DNA of 64,000 nucleotides from Leucobacter celer subsp. astrifaciens. Its GTDB lineage: Bacteria > Actinomycetota > Actinomycetes > Actinomycetales > Microbacteriaceae. This document shows positions 54,491 through 63,057 of the stretch, one piece after another. The notes beneath the pieces are model-generated. The model was not told the DNA's origin, ran no database searches, and saw only the letters and a list, made by a program, of their open reading frames with translations. The stretch covers positions 62,001 through 126,000 of the forward strand of contig NZ_JHEI01000136.1 in the NCBI RefSeq assembly GCF_001273835.1, read 5' to 3'. A program made the translations under genes and the position numbers. How positions within the stretch are numbered: position 1 is the first letter of the stretch; every line of letters begins with the position of its first letter.

Positions 54491-55308
54491 GTCGAGACAT
54501 CGGAGCAGCCGGCAGCATCGGCTCGGAACTGCTCGCGGCGCGCCGTATCGTGGTCAAGGTCGGCTCGTCGTCGGTCAGCGGGGACAACGCGGGGCAGATC
54601 CCGACGCTCGTGTCCTGCCTCGCGCGTTTCGCGGAGGCCGGAGCCGAGGTGATCCTCGTCTCCAGCGGCGCCATCGCAACGGGTGTTCCCTTCCTGCGCC
54701 TCGACGAGCGGCCCGACGACCTCGCGACGCAGCAGGCGGCGGCGGCGGTGGGCCAGAACATCCTGGTGAACCGCTATCAGCGGGCGCTGAGCAGCCATGA
54801 GATCATCGCCGGTCAGGTGCTCCTCACCGCGCACGACATCGAGAATCCCACGCACCGCGGAAATGCGCGGCGCGCGATCGAGCGGCTGCTGCAGCTCGGG
54901 ATCTTGCCCATCATCAACGAGAACGATACGGTCGCGACCCACGAGATCCGCTTCGGCGACAACGACCGGCTCGCCGCGCTCGTCGCCCGGCTGATCGGAG
55001 CCGATCGCCTGGTGCTGCTCTCGGACGTCGACGCGCTCTACACGGCCCCGCCCATGATCGCGGGGGCCGAGCGCATCGCGCACGTTCCGTACGGCGACCC
55101 GCTCGAGGGGATCGAGATCGGCGAGGCCCAGTCCGGCTGGGGCACCGGCGGCGCGGCCACCAAGGTGGAGGCGGCGCGCCTGGCCGCCGACGCGGGCACC
55201 GCGGTGCTGCTCACGGAGACCAAGCTGCTCTCGGCGGTGCTCGACGGCGCGGATCACGGCACGCGGTTCGATGCCCGCGTGGAGACGCCCGCCCAGACGA
55301 ATCGGTAG
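54487..55308 (+). CDS. proB: Glutamate 5-kinase, short form, TTG start
   Basis: ProB phosphorylates glutamate in the first step of proline synthesis. The 273-residue protein has the amino-acid-kinase core: [11 protein letters not shown] near 20, [10 protein letters not shown] near 65, INENDTV near 145, LLSDVDALY near 180 and [17 protein letters not shown] near 220. The C-terminal PUA domain of the longer E. coli type is missing. The start is TTG, overlapping the obg stop as TTGA, with GGAGG 8 bases upstream. A GTG at 54472 is in frame but has no such site. Confidence 0.93.
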   Translation: MSRDIGAAGSIGSELLAARRIVVKVGSSSVSGDNAGQIPTLVSCLARFAEAGAEVILVSSGAIATGVPFLRLDERPDDLATQQAAAAVGQNILVNRYQRALSSHEIIAGQVLLTAHDIENPTHRGNARRAIERLLQLGILPIINENDTVATHEIRFGDNDRLAALVARLIGADRLVLLSDVDALYTAPPMIAGAERIAHVPYGDPLEGIEIGEAQSGWGTGGAATKVEAARLAADAGTAVLLTETKLLSAVLDGADHGTRFDARVETPAQTNR

Positions 55309-55311
55309 GCT
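55306..55311 (+). promoter_or_regulatory. Leaderless -10 (TAGGCT) for proA, built on the proB stop
   Basis: The TAG stop of proB is the first half of TAGGCT, and the proA ATG follows 6 bases later. proA can thus be expressed apart from proB. Confidence 0.6.
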
Positions 55312-55317
55312 GGAACC

Positions 55318-56571
55318 ATGTCGCACCTCGATCCCTTTCTCACCCGGCTCGATCGCGCCCGGCTCGCCTCCAAGAGTCTCGCGACCGTGACCACCGCGCA
55401 GAAGAACGCCGCGCTCGAGGCCATCGCCACGGCGCTCGAGAACGGCGTCGACGAGGTCGTCGCGGCCAACGCGGAGGATCTCGCCCGCGGCGCCGAGAAC
55501 GGCATCGGCGAGGGGCTGCTGGATCGCCTCCGGCTCGACGAGGACCGCCTGCGGGGGCTCGCGGCAGCCGTGCGCGAGATCATCGCCCTGCCCGACCCGG
55601 TGGGGCAGGTGGTGCGCGGCTCGACGCTCACCAACGGCATTGCGATCAGCCAGGTGCGTGTGCCGTTCGGCGTGGTGGGCGCCATCTACGAGGCGAGGCC
55701 CAACGTGACCGTCGATATCGCCGCGCTGGCGCTGAAGAGCGGGAACGGCGCAGTGCTGCGCGGCGGAACCGCGGCGGAGCACTCGAATCGGGTGCTGGTG
55801 TCGCTGATCCAGCGCGCCATCTCGAGCGTCGGGCTCGACGGCGACGCCGTGCAGACCATCGACGAGTTCGGCCGCGAGGGCGCGTCGCGCCTCATGCGCG
55901 CCCGCGGCTACATCGACGTGCTCATCCCGAGAGGCAGCGCGGGTCTGATCTCGACGGTCGTGCAGGAGTCCACGGTGCCCGTGATCGAGACCGGATCGGG
56001 GATCGTGCACGTGTACGTCGATGCCTCCGCCGACGAGGAGATGGCCGTGTCGGTCGTCAAGAACGCGAAGACCCACCGTCCGAGCGTGTGCAACGCCGCT
56101 GAGACGCTGCTGGTGCACCGCGAGGCGGCAGAGCGCATGCTGCCGCGCCTCGCGCGTGAGCTCGTCGGTGCGGGCGTCGAACTGAGCGGAGACGAGGCGA
56201 CGCGCTCCTCCGCCGAGGGCGTGCTCGCGGCGGACGAGCAGACCTGGGCGACGGAGCACCACGCGCTGGAGATGGGCGTTCGGGTGGTCGAATCGCTCGA
56301 TGAGGCGCTCGCGCACATCGAACGCTACTCGACGCGCCACACCGAGGCGATCGTCACGCAGGACTACGCGAACGCCGAGCGCTTCCTCGCGGAGGTGGAC
56401 TCCGCGGTGGTCATGGTGAACGCCTCCACCCGTTTCACCGACGGCGGAGAGTTCGGCTTCGGTGCCGAGGTGGGGATATCCACGCAGAAGCTGCACGCGC
56501 GAGGGCCGATGGGACTGCCCGAACTCACGAGCACCAAGTGGCTCGTGCGCGGTGCTGGACAGATCCGCTGA
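55318..56571 (+). CDS. proA: Glutamate-5-semialdehyde dehydrogenase
   Basis: ProA reduces glutamyl-5-phosphate to the semialdehyde with NADPH. The 417-residue protein has VPFGVVGAIYEARPNVTVD near 115 and RGGTAAEHSN near 145. The catalytic cysteine lies in PSVCNAAETLL near 257, and FTDGGEFGFGAEVGISTQKLHARGP is split across the C-terminal region. It follows proB by 9 bases. Confidence 0.96.
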   Translation: MSHLDPFLTRLDRARLASKSLATVTTAQKNAALEAIATALENGVDEVVAANAEDLARGAENGIGEGLLDRLRLDEDRLRGLAAAVREIIALPDPVGQVVRGSTLTNGIAISQVRVPFGVVGAIYEARPNVTVDIAALALKSGNGAVLRGGTAAEHSNRVLVSLIQRAISSVGLDGDAVQTIDEFGREGASRLMRARGYIDVLIPRGSAGLISTVVQESTVPVIETGSGIVHVYVDASADEEMAVSVVKNAKTHRPSVCNAAETLLVHREAAERMLPRLARELVGAGVELSGDEATRSSAEGVLAADEQTWATEHHALEMGVRVVESLDEALAHIERYSTRHTEAIVTQDYANAERFLAEVDSAVVMVNASTRFTDGGEFGFGAEVGISTQKLHARGPMGLPELTSTKWLVRGAGQIR

Positions 56572-56581
56572 TCAAAACCAG

Positions 56582-56587
56582 TACACT
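56582..56587 (+). promoter_or_regulatory. -10 element (TACACT) before the small membrane protein
   Basis: TACACT lies 39 bases before the ATG at 56627, giving a short leader of about 33 bases. Confidence 0.4.
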
Positions 56588-56626
56588 GGTACTGTCTTTC
56601 AATCCGTCACGAATGCAGGGGTCTCA

Positions 56627-56839
56627 ATGTCACTTCTCGCCACGATCGCCGTCGCCGCCGAAGAGGGGCACCACGTCGTCAACGAGCTTCCGTTCCCGGC
56701 CCCGATCTTCGGTGTGATCACCTTCGTGGCCTTCACCGCGCTCGCGATCGTCACCTTCTCGTTCCGCGACGTCGCCAACCGTCACGCGGCCAAGGCGGAG
56801 GCCTACGCCCGCGAGCATGGCGCCGAGCAGCACCACTAG
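56627..56839 (+). CDS. 70-residue single-pass membrane protein
   Basis: The protein has a short outer segment ([15 protein letters not shown]), one membrane helix (about 27-47, [19 protein letters not shown]), and a cytoplasmic charged helix ending in a His-rich tail. Small proteins of this kind lie next to proA and nadD in Microbacteriaceae-like genomes, as I recall, and have no known function. nadD starts 14 bases after its stop, so they are probably co-transcribed. Confidence 0.78.
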   Translation: MSLLATIAVAAEEGHHVVNELPFPAPIFGVITFVAFTALAIVTFSFRDVANRHAAKAEAYAREHGAEQHH

Positions 56840-56853
56840 GACTCGACCGGACG

Positions 56854-57450
56854 GTGTCAGCACAGCGTCGGATCGGGGTGATGGGCGGCACCTTCGATCC
56901 CATCCATCACGGCCACCTGGTCGCGGCGAGCGAGGTCGCACAGAGCTTCGATCTCGACGAGGTCGTCTTCGTGCCGACGGGGCGACCGTGGCAGAAGCAG
57001 AACGTCTCGCCCAGTGAGCATCGCTACCTGATGACGGTCATCGCGACGGCGTCGAACCCTCGGTTCACCGTGAGCCGCGTGGACGTCGACCGCGAGGGGC
57101 CGACGTACACCGTCGACACGCTGCGGGATCTGCGCGAGCAACTGCCCGATGCTGAGCTGTTCTTCATCTCGGGCGCCGATGCGGTCGAGCAGATCGTGAG
57201 CTGGAAAGACGTCGATCAGCTGTGGGAGCTGGCGCACTTCATCGCGGTGACGCGGCCGGGGCACGAGCTGTCGCTTTCTGGTTTGTCTGATGAGCACATA
57301 AGCTTGTTGGAAGTTCCCGCCCTGGCGATCTCGTCAACGGATTGCCGTGAGCGGGTGGCTCGGGGATATCCGGTGTGGTACCTCGTGCCGGACGGTGTGG
57401 TGCAGTACATTGCGAAGCACGGGTTGTACACCGAGGAAGCGACAGAGTAA
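56854..57450 (+). CDS. nadD: Nicotinate-nucleotide adenylyltransferase
   Basis: NadD makes NaAD from NaMN and ATP, the step before NadE. The 198-residue protein has [18 protein letters not shown] near residue 8, with the HxGH nucleotidyl-transfer motif. [23 protein letters not shown] and the [10 protein letters not shown] motif (ISST-x-RxR type) near 160 follow. GTG start. The next gene starts immediately after its TAA (TAAATG). Confidence 0.96.
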   Translation: MSAQRRIGVMGGTFDPIHHGHLVAASEVAQSFDLDEVVFVPTGRPWQKQNVSPSEHRYLMTVIATASNPRFTVSRVDVDREGPTYTVDTLRDLREQLPDAELFFISGADAVEQIVSWKDVDQLWELAHFIAVTRPGHELSLSGLSDEHISLLEVPALAISSTDCRERVARGYPVWYLVPDGVVQYIAKHGLYTEEATE

Positions 57451-59130
57451 ATGAGTGAGCAGGACGAACAGCGACCGCTGACACGGCGCGAGCGCCGGCT
57501 GCGGGAGATGGCCGAGACCGGCACGCTGGACCTCTCGGAGGTGTCGGAGGCAACGGAGCCGCCGGCCGATCCGGAGCCCGCGCCGGCACCGTCTGCGGAC
57601 GAGATCGAGATCTCGCCTTTCAACGAGGACGGTTCACCCCGCAGCAGACGCGAGATGCGTCAGCTGCGCGAGCAGGCCCTTGCCGCGCAGGCCGAGCCTA
57701 CGGGCGATGAGCCCGCGGGGGAAGAAGCTGCGGGCGACGAGACTGCGGGCGACGAGACTGGGGCAGCCGAGCCGCAGCCGGAGCAGCTCGATGAGCCTGA
57801 AGCGCCGGACGCGGTCGACGCGCCCGCAGCGGAGGAGCCGGAGCCCGAGGCCCCCGTTGAGCCGGAGGCGGAGGTCGCGCCGGAGCCCGAGGTTGAGGTT
57901 GAAGCTGAGCCCGAGGTTGAAGCTGAGCCTGAGGTCGCAGCGGAGCCCGAGCCCGAGGTCGTTTCCGAGCCCTCGACGGACGAGATCGCCGATGCCGCGG
58001 ACGCCCCGAGCATCGAGGCGGTTCCCCTGGAGGACGAGCCCGACTTCGATTCGCTGATCGCACCCCCGACCGAGCCCTTCACCGTCGCCGAACTGCGCGA
58101 GGCCGAGCAGCCGACCGCGGAGGCCGACGAGGATGAGGTCGCGGCGGAGGAGCCGCCCGCCGTCGACGAGGTCGCCGCGGAGCCTTCGAAGCCCAAGCGC
58201 CGATTCTGGCAGCGCAGCAAGGACGCTGCGGAGGGAACGCCCGCCGAGAGCGGAGAGGCGACGGCCGAGGACGCCGGTGCTGAAGACGCGAGTGTTGAAG
58301 ACGCCGATGCCGAAAGCACCGGTGCCGAAAGCACCGGTGCCGAGCAGGCTGTCGCTGAGGGCGCACGTACCGAGGACGCCGAACCCGAAACGGTCTCCGC
58401 CGAGGGACCCGCCGACGCAGCCGTTGCCGACACTTTCGACGCTGTCGATGCGGCCGAACCGGTGGCGGCTACCGCTGTGATCCCGGAGCTTCCGGACACC
58501 GAGACCGACATCGCAGCCGCGGCTGCCGCGGAGCCCGCTCCGCAGCCGGAGGAGAGCCCCGAGCAGAAGACGAGCTACTCGTTCCCCGATATCGCGCCCC
58601 CCGAGGAGTGGCGATCGGTGTTCGACGATCCCAGCGCGCGCACGGTTCCCGACCAGGGCGGCAAGACGGGCGAGGGCGACTTCGACGAGCTCATCTCGCG
58701 AGCCGTCGCCCAGGAGGGATCGACCGGGGGTTCCAGCACCGCCGCGCTCATCCTCCCCTCGATGCCGGAGGACACCGGGGGACTGGCCGGTCCGCTCGGC
58801 GGAACGGGCGAGCTCTACGTGACCGGGTCCCTCAAACTGCCGAAGTCGCTGGGCGAGACCGGCGGGCATGCCGCGATGCACGACTCGATCGAGATGGACC
58901 CGATCACCGGGACCGAAGCGGACGAGACCCACACCACCGGACAGGGGCCGGCCCCGGTCTCGGCGCGCCACGCGGTGAGCGCGCGCGCCGCCTCGGGGAT
59001 GCCCGTCGTCGCGAAGCCGACGAAGGAGCGCAGCAAGCTCCCCCTGGTGCTGTCGCTGACGGGCGGCGGCCTGCTGATCGCGGTCATCGCGCTGGGTGCG
59101 TGGGGCGCGAGCAACGGGTTCTTCGGGTAG
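57451..59130 (+). CDS. Acidic low-complexity protein with C-terminal membrane anchor
   Basis: The 559-residue protein is mostly disordered by composition. Two short basic motifs near the start (LTRRERRLREM at 9-19 and RSRREMRQLREQAL at 65-78) are followed by long Glu/Ala/Pro tracts with EPEVEAEPEV-type and AEDAG/AESTG-type repeats (about 85-350). A Gly/Thr/Ser region then leads to a single membrane helix at the very end (about 531-553, LVLSLTGGGLLIAVIALGAW). This is a tail-anchored layout with a cytoplasmic acidic domain. No function is recognised. It sits between nadD and rsfS. Confidence 0.82.
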   Translation: MSEQDEQRPLTRRERRLREMAETGTLDLSEVSEATEPPADPEPAPAPSADEIEISPFNEDGSPRSRREMRQLREQALAAQAEPTGDEPAGEEAAGDETAGDETGAAEPQPEQLDEPEAPDAVDAPAAEEPEPEAPVEPEAEVAPEPEVEVEAEPEVEAEPEVAAEPEPEVVSEPSTDEIADAADAPSIEAVPLEDEPDFDSLIAPPTEPFTVAELREAEQPTAEADEDEVAAEEPPAVDEVAAEPSKPKRRFWQRSKDAAEGTPAESGEATAEDAGAEDASVEDADAESTGAESTGAEQAVAEGARTEDAEPETVSAEGPADAAVADTFDAVDAAEPVAATAVIPELPDTETDIAAAAAAEPAPQPEESPEQKTSYSFPDIAPPEEWRSVFDDPSARTVPDQGGKTGEGDFDELISRAVAQEGSTGGSSTAALILPSMPEDTGGLAGPLGGTGELYVTGSLKLPKSLGETGGHAAMHDSIEMDPITGTEADETHTTGQGPAPVSARHAVSARAASGMPVVAKPTKERSKLPLVLSLTGGGLLIAVIALGAWGASNGFFG

Positions 59131-59199
59131 CTCCCGCTGCGAACATGTACGACCGCGGACCGCGGGCCGACGATTGAAAGAACGGAACTGGAACCTGAA

Positions 59200-59598
59200 G
59201 TGACTCAGAATCGCGATGTGCTGACCGACCTCGGGATCGCGGTGCGCGCGGCTGACGAGAAGGGCGCGACCGGACCGGTCGCGCTGCAGGTGTCCGAGCA
59301 GTTCGGCCTCGCCGACGTGTTTCTCATCGTGAGCGGCAGCGTCGAGCGGAACGTGCAGGCCATCTCCGACGGCGTCGAAGACGCGCTCAATGAGGCGGGC
59401 GTGCGGACGGTGCGCCGTGAGGGCCGTGAGAGCGGCCGCTGGGTGCTGCTCGATTTCGGCGATCTGATCGTGCACGTCTTCCACCAGGAGGAGCGCGACT
59501 TCTACCAGCTCGAGAAGCTGTGGCAGGACTGCCCGCTCATCGACGTGGCATCGCTCCCCGCGGCGGGGGATGACGCGGCGGCTCCCACCGCCGACTGA
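59200..59598 (+). CDS. rsfS: Ribosomal silencing factor RsfS
   Basis: RsfS binds L14 on the 50S subunit and blocks subunit joining when nutrients are low. The 132-residue protein has LQVSEQFGLADVFLIVSGSVERNVQAISDGVEDAL and WVLLDFGDLIVHVFHQEERDFYQLEKLW, the family core. GTG start. The order nadD-(X)-rsfS is conserved in actinobacteria. Confidence 0.95.
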   Translation: MTQNRDVLTDLGIAVRAADEKGATGPVALQVSEQFGLADVFLIVSGSVERNVQAISDGVEDALNEAGVRTVRREGRESGRWVLLDFGDLIVHVFHQEERDFYQLEKLWQDCPLIDVASLPAAGDDAAAPTAD

Positions 59599-59643
59599 AC
59601 GGTCCCGGAACCGACTCGCCGAGCGGGAATCGGGGAGCGGGCG

Positions 59644-59649
59644 TAGGCT
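59644..59649 (+). promoter_or_regulatory. Leaderless -10 (TAGGCT) for the PIG-L gene
   Basis: TAGGCT lies 7 bases before the ATG at 59657 and supports that start over in-frame upstream ones. Confidence 0.6.
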
Positions 59650-59656
59650 GGTCACC

Positions 59657-60403
59657 ATGGACGCTTCAGGTGGATCCGCGTTGCTCGAACCCCTCGATGA
59701 CACCGCGTTCCAGCGTGTGCTGGTGGTGGTCGCGCATCCCGATGATCCCGAGTACGGCACCTCGGCCGCGGTGGCCGAGTGGACGTCGCGAGGGATCGAG
59801 GTGGGGTACCTGCTGCTGACCTCCGGGGAGGCCGGCATGCAGCGCCCGCCGGAGGAAGCCGGGCCGCTGCGGGCCGAGGAGCAGCAGCGAGCGTGCGAGA
59901 CCGTGGGGGTGGCGCACCTGACGATCCTCGATTTCCCCGACGGCATGCTGGAGTACGGGCTCGAGCTGCGTCGCGCCATCGCGCGCGAGATCCGGCGGTT
60001 CAGGCCCGACGTCGTGATCAGCGGTTCCGGGGATCTGCTCGTGCCGTGGGGCATCGATCACGCCGACCACCGTGTGGCCGGGCTCGCCGCCATCGACGCG
60101 GTGCGCGACGCCGACAATCGCTGGGTGTTCCCCGAGCTGCTGCGAGACGAGGATCTGGGCCCGTGGGGCGCGACATGGCTGCTGCTGACGGGCTCACGGC
60201 CCACCAGCTTCGTCGAGATCGGCGCGGAGAGCGAGCAGCGGGCGATCGCCTCGCTCGCCGCCCACGAGGCCTACCTCGCGGATCTGCCCTGGCATCCCGC
60301 TCCCGGGGATGCGATTCCCGAGATGCTGCGAGGGCAGGGGGCCGCGGCCGGGGTACCGCGTGCCGTCGCCTTCACCGCTCACCGGCTGCGCGGCGCGGAG
60401 TAG
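59657..60403 (+). CDS. PIG-L family zinc-dependent deacetylase
   Basis: The 248-residue protein has the LmbE/PIG-L metal site: VVAHPDDPEYG near 26 with the His-Pro-Asp-Asp ligands, and DHADHRVAG near 136, which supplies the third histidine. The family removes acetyl groups from N-acetylglucosamine-type sugars. In actinobacteria MshB and Mca of mycothiol metabolism belong here. The sequence alone does not tell which substrate this one uses. It converges on the SDR gene at 60432 with a 28-base gap. Confidence 0.9.
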   Translation: MDASGGSALLEPLDDTAFQRVLVVVAHPDDPEYGTSAAVAEWTSRGIEVGYLLLTSGEAGMQRPPEEAGPLRAEEQQRACETVGVAHLTILDFPDGMLEYGLELRRAIAREIRRFRPDVVISGSGDLLVPWGIDHADHRVAGLAAIDAVRDADNRWVFPELLRDEDLGPWGATWLLLTGSRPTSFVEIGAESEQRAIASLAAHEAYLADLPWHPAPGDAIPEMLRGQGAAAGVPRAVAFTAHRLRGAE

Positions 60404-60431
60404 AGCCGCACGGCATCGCCCGAATTGCCGC

Positions 60432-61154
60432 CTACGCCCAGCCCTGAGCCGTGGACACGAGCGTGATGTCGTCCACGATCATGCCGGCGGGCTGCCGCAG
60501 GACGAACTCGATGACCGCCGCGTAGTCCTCCGGGGTCATGAGCGTGTCCTCGAGTCGCTCGTAGCCGTCGATGCCCTCGGTGAGCCGCGCGGCGAGTTCG
60601 GACCGCACGTAGCCTGTGGAGATGTACGCCGCGCGGATGCCCCGAGGGCTGAGTTCGGCCCGCAGATGCGAGGCGAAGGCCTTCATCGCGGCGGAGCCGG
60701 TGCCGTAGACCGTGGCGCCCCGGAGATAGGACTCGTCGGCGACCGACCCGAGGACGATCACGTCGGCTGCGCCGGAGGATGCGGCCTCGGCCTCCAGGGC
60801 CGGGAGCAGTCCGTGGACGAGCCTGATCGTGGCGATGAGGTTCGTGCGGATCAGGAGGTCCCAGGCGATCGCGGGCGTGTCTTCGAAGGCGGCGATCGTG
60901 GTGAGCCCGGCGCTCGCGATGATGCCCGACAGCCGGGGATGATCCGCGACCACCCGCTCGATGAGCGCCTCCATCGTCGCGGCGTCGGTGAGGTCGGCCT
61001 GCAGGAACGTCGGCCGGCGCGCAGCGAGCGGCTCCGGCAGCTCGAGCCGATCGATGACGATGAGGCGTGCACCGCGGTCGAGCAGATGATGGGCGGTGGT
61101 CAGGCCGATCCCCGAGGCGCCGCCGGTGAGCACGTAGGTCTTGTCGTCGAGCAT
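60432..61154 (-). CDS. Short-chain dehydrogenase-like protein lacking the catalytic Lys (SDR 1)
   Basis: The 240-residue Rossmann-fold protein has the cofactor loop LTGGASGIG (9-17) and an acidic end to strand 2 (IDRLELP), suggesting NAD. In the active site Ser137 and Tyr150 are present, but the YxxxK lysine is Ser154 (VYGTGSAAMKAF); a Lys lies four residues later at 158. The NNAG motif reads ASAG. Catalysis is therefore doubtful or altered. Its ATG overlaps the NhaA-fusion stop by one base (TGATG). It is the last gene of a three-gene operon. Confidence 0.87.
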   Translation of the reverse strand: MLDDKTYVLTGGASGIGLTTAHHLLDRGARLIVIDRLELPEPLAARRPTFLQADLTDAATMEALIERVVADHPRLSGIIASAGLTTIAAFEDTPAIAWDLLIRTNLIATIRLVHGLLPALEAEAASSGAADVIVLGSVADESYLRGATVYGTGSAAMKAFASHLRAELSPRGIRAAYISTGYVRSELAARLTEGIDGYERLEDTLMTPEDYAAVIEFVLRQPAGMIVDDITLVSTAQGWA

Positions 61155-63055
61155 CACACCGCCTCCCCGACGGGACTGAGCACGGCGCGGTGAACTGCGG
61201 TGCGCGCCGGAGCATCCGGCGGCACGGCCTTCGCCTCCTCCTCGCCGGGCAGGGTGGCCTCGAGTTCGGCGATGATCGCCGCCGCTTCGAGCGGGCCGCT
61301 GTAGATGAGGCCGTTCACGAAGAACGTCGGGCGCCGCGTCAGACCGAGCGTCTCCGCGTCCAGGTAGTCCTCCGAGACCCGGCCCCGCCACTCGCTGCGA
61401 CGCAGATCGTCCTCGAGGCGAGAGAGATTCGCACCGATGTTGACCGCGGCGCGCAGGATCTGCCGGTCGTCGAGGGCGTCGTGCTCGCTCATGCGGTTCA
61501 GCTCGCTGCGCATCGCCCAGAACAGGCCCGGCGATTGCGCGGCGACGGCCTCCAGCGCCTCGGGCGTCTGCTCGGGCGTTCCATCGCCCTCCGGTCGGAG
61601 ATGGCGGAAGACGAAGACGAGGTCTCCCTCGTAGTGATCGCGCACCTGCGTGACGACGTCTTCGGCCGGGAGGTCGTCGAACGCGCCGAAGGTTCCGTAC
61701 TCGACGAGCGAGCAGCGGGCCGCGGGGGAGCCGATCAGGTGGTCGCGCCTCGGGTCGATCGGGCGGGAGAGCTCGGTGCGCTTGGGTGCGTGGGCGGCGT
61801 CGTAGCGGGCGGTGAGCGCCAGGGCGCCAGAGCCCAGCACCGCGGCGAGGAGCGAGCCGGCGATGACGCCGATCCTCGCGTCCGATTGCGCGACGGGATC
61901 CTTGACGGCCAGGTCGACGATGAACAGGGAGATCGTGAAGCCGATCCCGGTGAGCAGCGCGCCGGAGGCGATATGGCGGGTCTTCAATCCCGCGGGGAGT
62001 TCGCCCAGCCGCAGCAGACGGCCGAAGAACGGGGCGAGGAGCACGCCGAAGAACTTGCCGGCGATGAGGCTGACGATGATGCCCCAGGTGAGTGTGGACG
62101 TGAAAGCGTGGTGCAGGGACTCGCCAGTGATCAGCACTCCCGCGTTCGCGAGCGCGAAGACGGGCACGACGGCGAACGTGACCGTGCGGGCGAGGTTGAG
62201 CTGGAACCGGTCGTTCACGGAGACCGAGCTGAGGATCCCCTCGGCCGCGGCCTTGCCCTTGGCTGCACTGGGCGAGCGGCGGAAGCGCTGCGTGAGCTCC
62301 TCGGTGCGGCTGACGCTCTCGCGCTGCGGAGGGAATACCGGCAGCAGCAGCGCGAGCACGACACCCGCGATCGTGGCGTGCACCCCGGATTGCAGCACGG
62401 CGAGCCAGAGCAGCAGGCCGAGAACGAGGTACACGCCGCCGCGCCAGACCTGCCGGCGCTGCGCGACGAAGACGACCGCCGCGATCCCGAGCGCGATGAG
62501 GGCCCAGACGATGTCGAGCGCGCCCGTGTACACGAAGGCGATCACCAGCAGCGCGCCGATGTCGTCGACGACGGCGAGTGCGAGCAGGAACACCCGCAGC
62601 TGCGCGGGAATCCGTGCTCCGAAGGCCGCGAGGATGCCGATGACGAACGCGGTGTCCGTCGAGATGACCACCCCCCATGCGCCGATGTGGTCGCCACCGA
62701 GGTTGATGAGCACGAAGATCACCGCGGGCAGGACCAGGCCGAAGACCGCGGCGAGGAGCGGCAGGCTCGCGTGCCGCCAGTTGCGCAGTTCGCCGAGCAC
62801 GAAGTCCTTCTTCACCTCGAGGCTGACGAGGAAGAAGAACAGCGCCATGAGGCCGTCGTTGATCCAGTGCTGCAGACTCATCTCCAGCCCGGCATCGCCC
62901 GCCTTGATGCCGACCTCGGTGTGCCAGAAGCGATTGTAGCTCTCGTGGGCGAGATTCGCCCAGAGGAGCGCCATGCCGGTCGCGATCAGCAGCACGACCG
63001 CCCCCGAGGACTGCAGAGCGAGGAAGCTGCGCAGACGGGTGGTGAACCGGCGCAT
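61154..63055 (-). CDS. nhaA: Na+/H+ antiporter NhaA fused to a thioredoxin/DsbA-like domain without CxxC
   Basis: The 633-residue protein has a full NhaA part (about 1-415): SLEVKKDF, STDTAFVIG with Asp134, and the ion-binding pair Asp164-Asp165 in VVDDIGALLVIA. A DsbA/thioredoxin-like domain follows (about 438-605), recognised by LVEYGTFGAF, LVFVFRHLRP and PTFFVNG with its cis-proline. NhaA-thioredoxin fusions are known in actinobacteria. Here the CxxC site reads A-F-D-D (458-461), so no redox chemistry is possible there. It starts 2 bases after SDR 2. Confidence 0.94.
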   Translation of the reverse strand: MRRFTTRLRSFLALQSSGAVVLLIATGMALLWANLAHESYNRFWHTEVGIKAGDAGLEMSLQHWINDGLMALFFFLVSLEVKKDFVLGELRNWRHASLPLLAAVFGLVLPAVIFVLINLGGDHIGAWGVVISTDTAFVIGILAAFGARIPAQLRVFLLALAVVDDIGALLVIAFVYTGALDIVWALIALGIAAVVFVAQRRQVWRGGVYLVLGLLLWLAVLQSGVHATIAGVVLALLLPVFPPQRESVSRTEELTQRFRRSPSAAKGKAAAEGILSSVSVNDRFQLNLARTVTFAVVPVFALANAGVLITGESLHHAFTSTLTWGIIVSLIAGKFFGVLLAPFFGRLLRLGELPAGLKTRHIASGALLTGIGFTISLFIVDLAVKDPVAQSDARIGVIAGSLLAAVLGSGALALTARYDAAHAPKRTELSRPIDPRRDHLIGSPAARCSLVEYGTFGAFDDLPAEDVVTQVRDHYEGDLVFVFRHLRPEGDGTPEQTPEALEAVAAQSPGLFWAMRSELNRMSEHDALDDRQILRAAVNIGANLSRLEDDLRRSEWRGRVSEDYLDAETLGLTRRPTFFVNGLIYSGPLEAAAIIAELEATLPGEEEAKAVPPDAPARTAVHRAVLSPVGEAV

Positions 63056-63057
63056 CG

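Noticed and set aside
61154-61750. An active DsbA-type oxidoreductase domain at the end of NhaA, as partner for VKOR
   Set aside because: The domain has no CxxC (AFDD instead) and only one cysteine, so it cannot form the redox disulfide.
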